Part shown: one piece after another, positions 4,789 to 5,734 of the stretch
Layout: every line of letters begins with the position of its first letter
Position numbering within the stretch: the stretch's first letter is position 1
Assembly (NCBI GenBank): GCA_002477805.1
Contig: DLKQ01000004.1
Coordinates: 1-5,734 of the forward strand
Source: Christensenella sp. UBA7584
Lineage (GTDB): Bacteria > Bacillota > Clostridia > Christensenellales > UBA1242
DNA: 5,734 bases
Direction: 5' to 3'
Notes under the pieces: model-generated
The model's database searches: none
The model's input: the letters and a program-made list of their open reading frames with translations, nothing else
Told to the model about the DNA's origin: nothing
Translations under genes and position numbers: made by a program

Positions 4789-5277
4789 ATGGCGAGTGGC
4801 GGATATAGAGTTGGTGCAGGGCGACCAAAGAAATCAGTAACTGAAAAGATACTAAACGGTAATCCAGGCAAAAGAAAAATTGGTGTGTTGGAATTTGGCG
4901 ATGAAGCTGAGATTCCAAACAAACCAGCATCTTGGTTAAGTCCAAAAGCAAAAGAAATTTGGAAACAAGTGTATGAATGGCTAGAAAAAATTGGTTGCAC
5001 GAAAGGTGTGCTTCCATACAACCTAGATGAATATGCTCACTGCAAGTCCAGATGGCTTGAATGTGAAGAAGCAATCACAACTCACGGTTTCCTATTAAAA
5101 GATGCAAATGGAAAAACAATCAACAATCCTTGTATTCAAATGGCGCAAAATTATTTGAGACAGACCAATGATGTGTGGGCTAAAATCTTCGCAGTTGTAA
5201 GAGAGACAAAACTGACAGATTGGAACGAAGATAACCCAAACAACGACATAATGGAAAACATACTGAGAGGTAAGTGA
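4789..5277 (+). CDS. terS: Terminase small subunit, P27 family
   Basis: This 162-residue protein should recognise phage DNA at the packaging site and hand it to the terminase large subunit. The P27 (Terminase_4) layout is visible. It has a basic Gly-rich N-terminus (GAGRPKKS, 9-16), a conserved NGNPGKRK (23-30) and the helical LSPKAKEIWKQVYEWLEKIG (50-69). A helical core follows (NLDEYAHCKSRWLECEEAI, 78-96), then the NPCIQMAQNYLRQTNDVWAKIF segment (113-134). The length is normal for the family. AAAAGGAG at 4775-4782 supports the ATG at 4789 and overlaps the last ATCAAAA repeat. The stop codon overlaps the methyltransferase start by one base. A terminase large subunit is expected after the methyltransferase, beyond the window. 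Confidence 0.88.
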   Translation: MASGGYRVGAGRPKKSVTEKILNGNPGKRKIGVLEFGDEAEIPNKPASWLSPKAKEIWKQVYEWLEKIGCTKGVLPYNLDEYAHCKSRWLECEEAITTHGFLLKDANGKTINNPCIQMAQNYLRQTNDVWAKIFAVVRETKLTDWNEDNPNNDIMENILRGK

Positions 5278-5734
5278 TGCTAAAGGTAATTGAGTTATTC
5301 GCTGGCGTTGGCTCTCAAACGCAAGCACTAAAAAACATTGGCGTAGAACACGAAGTCGTTGCAATATCAGATAACGATATGCACGCCGACAAAACCTACC
5401 GAGCATTGCACGATCCAAATGTAAATAACCTTGGCGACATAACCAAGATACAAAGTTTGCCGAAAGCAGATTTGTGGACATACAGTTTTCCTTGCCAAGA
5501 CATTTCAGTAGCAGGATTGCAAAGAGGACTAGACCAAGGAAGTGGAACAAGGTCAGGGCTACTTTGGGAAGTAGAACGATTGCTGATAAAAGCAAAAGAA
5601 CAGGGAACACTGCCCAAGTACTTACTGCTAGAAAATGTAAAGAACTTAATAGGAAAGAAATTCAAAGACAACTACGAAAAATGGTTGTCTTTTTTGTCGT
5701 CTCTTGGATACACGACTTACACAAAAGTGCTAAA
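5277..5734 (+). CDS. C5-cytosine DNA methyltransferase (partial, runs off the end)
   Basis: The frame opens at ATG 5277-5279, sharing one base with the TGA of terS (TGATG), and stays open to the window end for 152 codons. It transfers a methyl group from S-adenosylmethionine to carbon 5 of cytosine within a target sequence. Motif I, the cofactor site, is ELFAGVGSQTQAL (6-18). Motif IV is SFPCQDISVAG (70-80) with catalytic C73. Motif VI is LLENV (117-121) with E119. The target recognition domain and later motifs, including IX and X, lie outside, so specificity cannot be read. No restriction enzyme partner is visible, so it looks like an orphan phage methyltransferase, perhaps protecting phage DNA from host restriction. 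Start-stop overlap implies coupling to terS; the local GAGAGG at 5265-5270 is only a modest ribosome binding site. Confidence 0.93.
   Translation, partial: MLKVIELFAGVGSQTQALKNIGVEHEVVAISDNDMHADKTYRALHDPNVNNLGDITKIQSLPKADLWTYSFPCQDISVAGLQRGLDQGSGTRSGLLWEVERLLIKAKEQGTLPKYLLLENVKNLIGKKFKDNYEKWLSFLSSLGYTTYTKVL

Noticed and set aside
5095..5610. Long minus-strand frame of 171 codons
   Set aside because: It lies opposite terS and the methyltransferase, both of which have clear family motifs. Its product is Cys/Leu/Phe-rich noise with no ribosome binding site or recognisable domain. The other minus-strand frames are rejected likewise.

Overview
The window reads as part of a tailed bacteriophage or prophage (Caudoviricetes, siphovirus-like gene order) of a low-GC Gram-positive host, probably a Firmicute such as a Clostridia or Bacilli relative. 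The base composition is AT-rich, ribosome binding sites are strong AAGGAG types, and all genes lie on the plus strand with short gaps or overlaps. The standard genetic code fits every gene. The species cannot be named from the sequence.

Layout. Positions 1-117 hold the tail of an unidentified gene. It is followed by a large replication protein (144-2111) with a CHC2 zinc finger, a TOPRIM primase domain, a RepA/RecA-like helicase ATPase and a probable C-terminal winged helix. The 251-base gap behind it carries ten copies of TACACT: three, then four, in one orientation and three inverted. One near-consensus DnaA box lies among them, and the whole looks like an iteron-type phage replication origin. 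Next come a minimal VRR-NUC nuclease (2363-2644), a protein of unknown function (2656-3108) and a small sigma-region-4-like regulator (3089-3400).

The second half is the start of the packaging module. A candidate promoter without a -35 box (about 3439-3475) precedes an HNH endonuclease (3508-3894). Two small unknown proteins follow (3952-4332 and 4334-4564). The 224-base gap after them contains a GC-rich island that I read as a candidate cos site, an intrinsic terminator, and four ATCAAAA repeats at exact 11-base spacing. These abut the ribosome binding site of a P27-type terminase small subunit (4789-5277). A C5-cytosine DNA methyltransferase overlaps its stop codon and runs off the window end.

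How it may work together (inference): the primase-helicase opens and primes at the iteron array. The sigma-like regulator then switches on the packaging operon. HNH, TerS and a TerL expected downstream of the window would cut and package DNA at the cos-like island, and the methyltransferase would modify phage DNA. The most interesting unexplained material is the two noncoding arrays (2123-2345 and 4565-4780) and the small proteins of unknown function.
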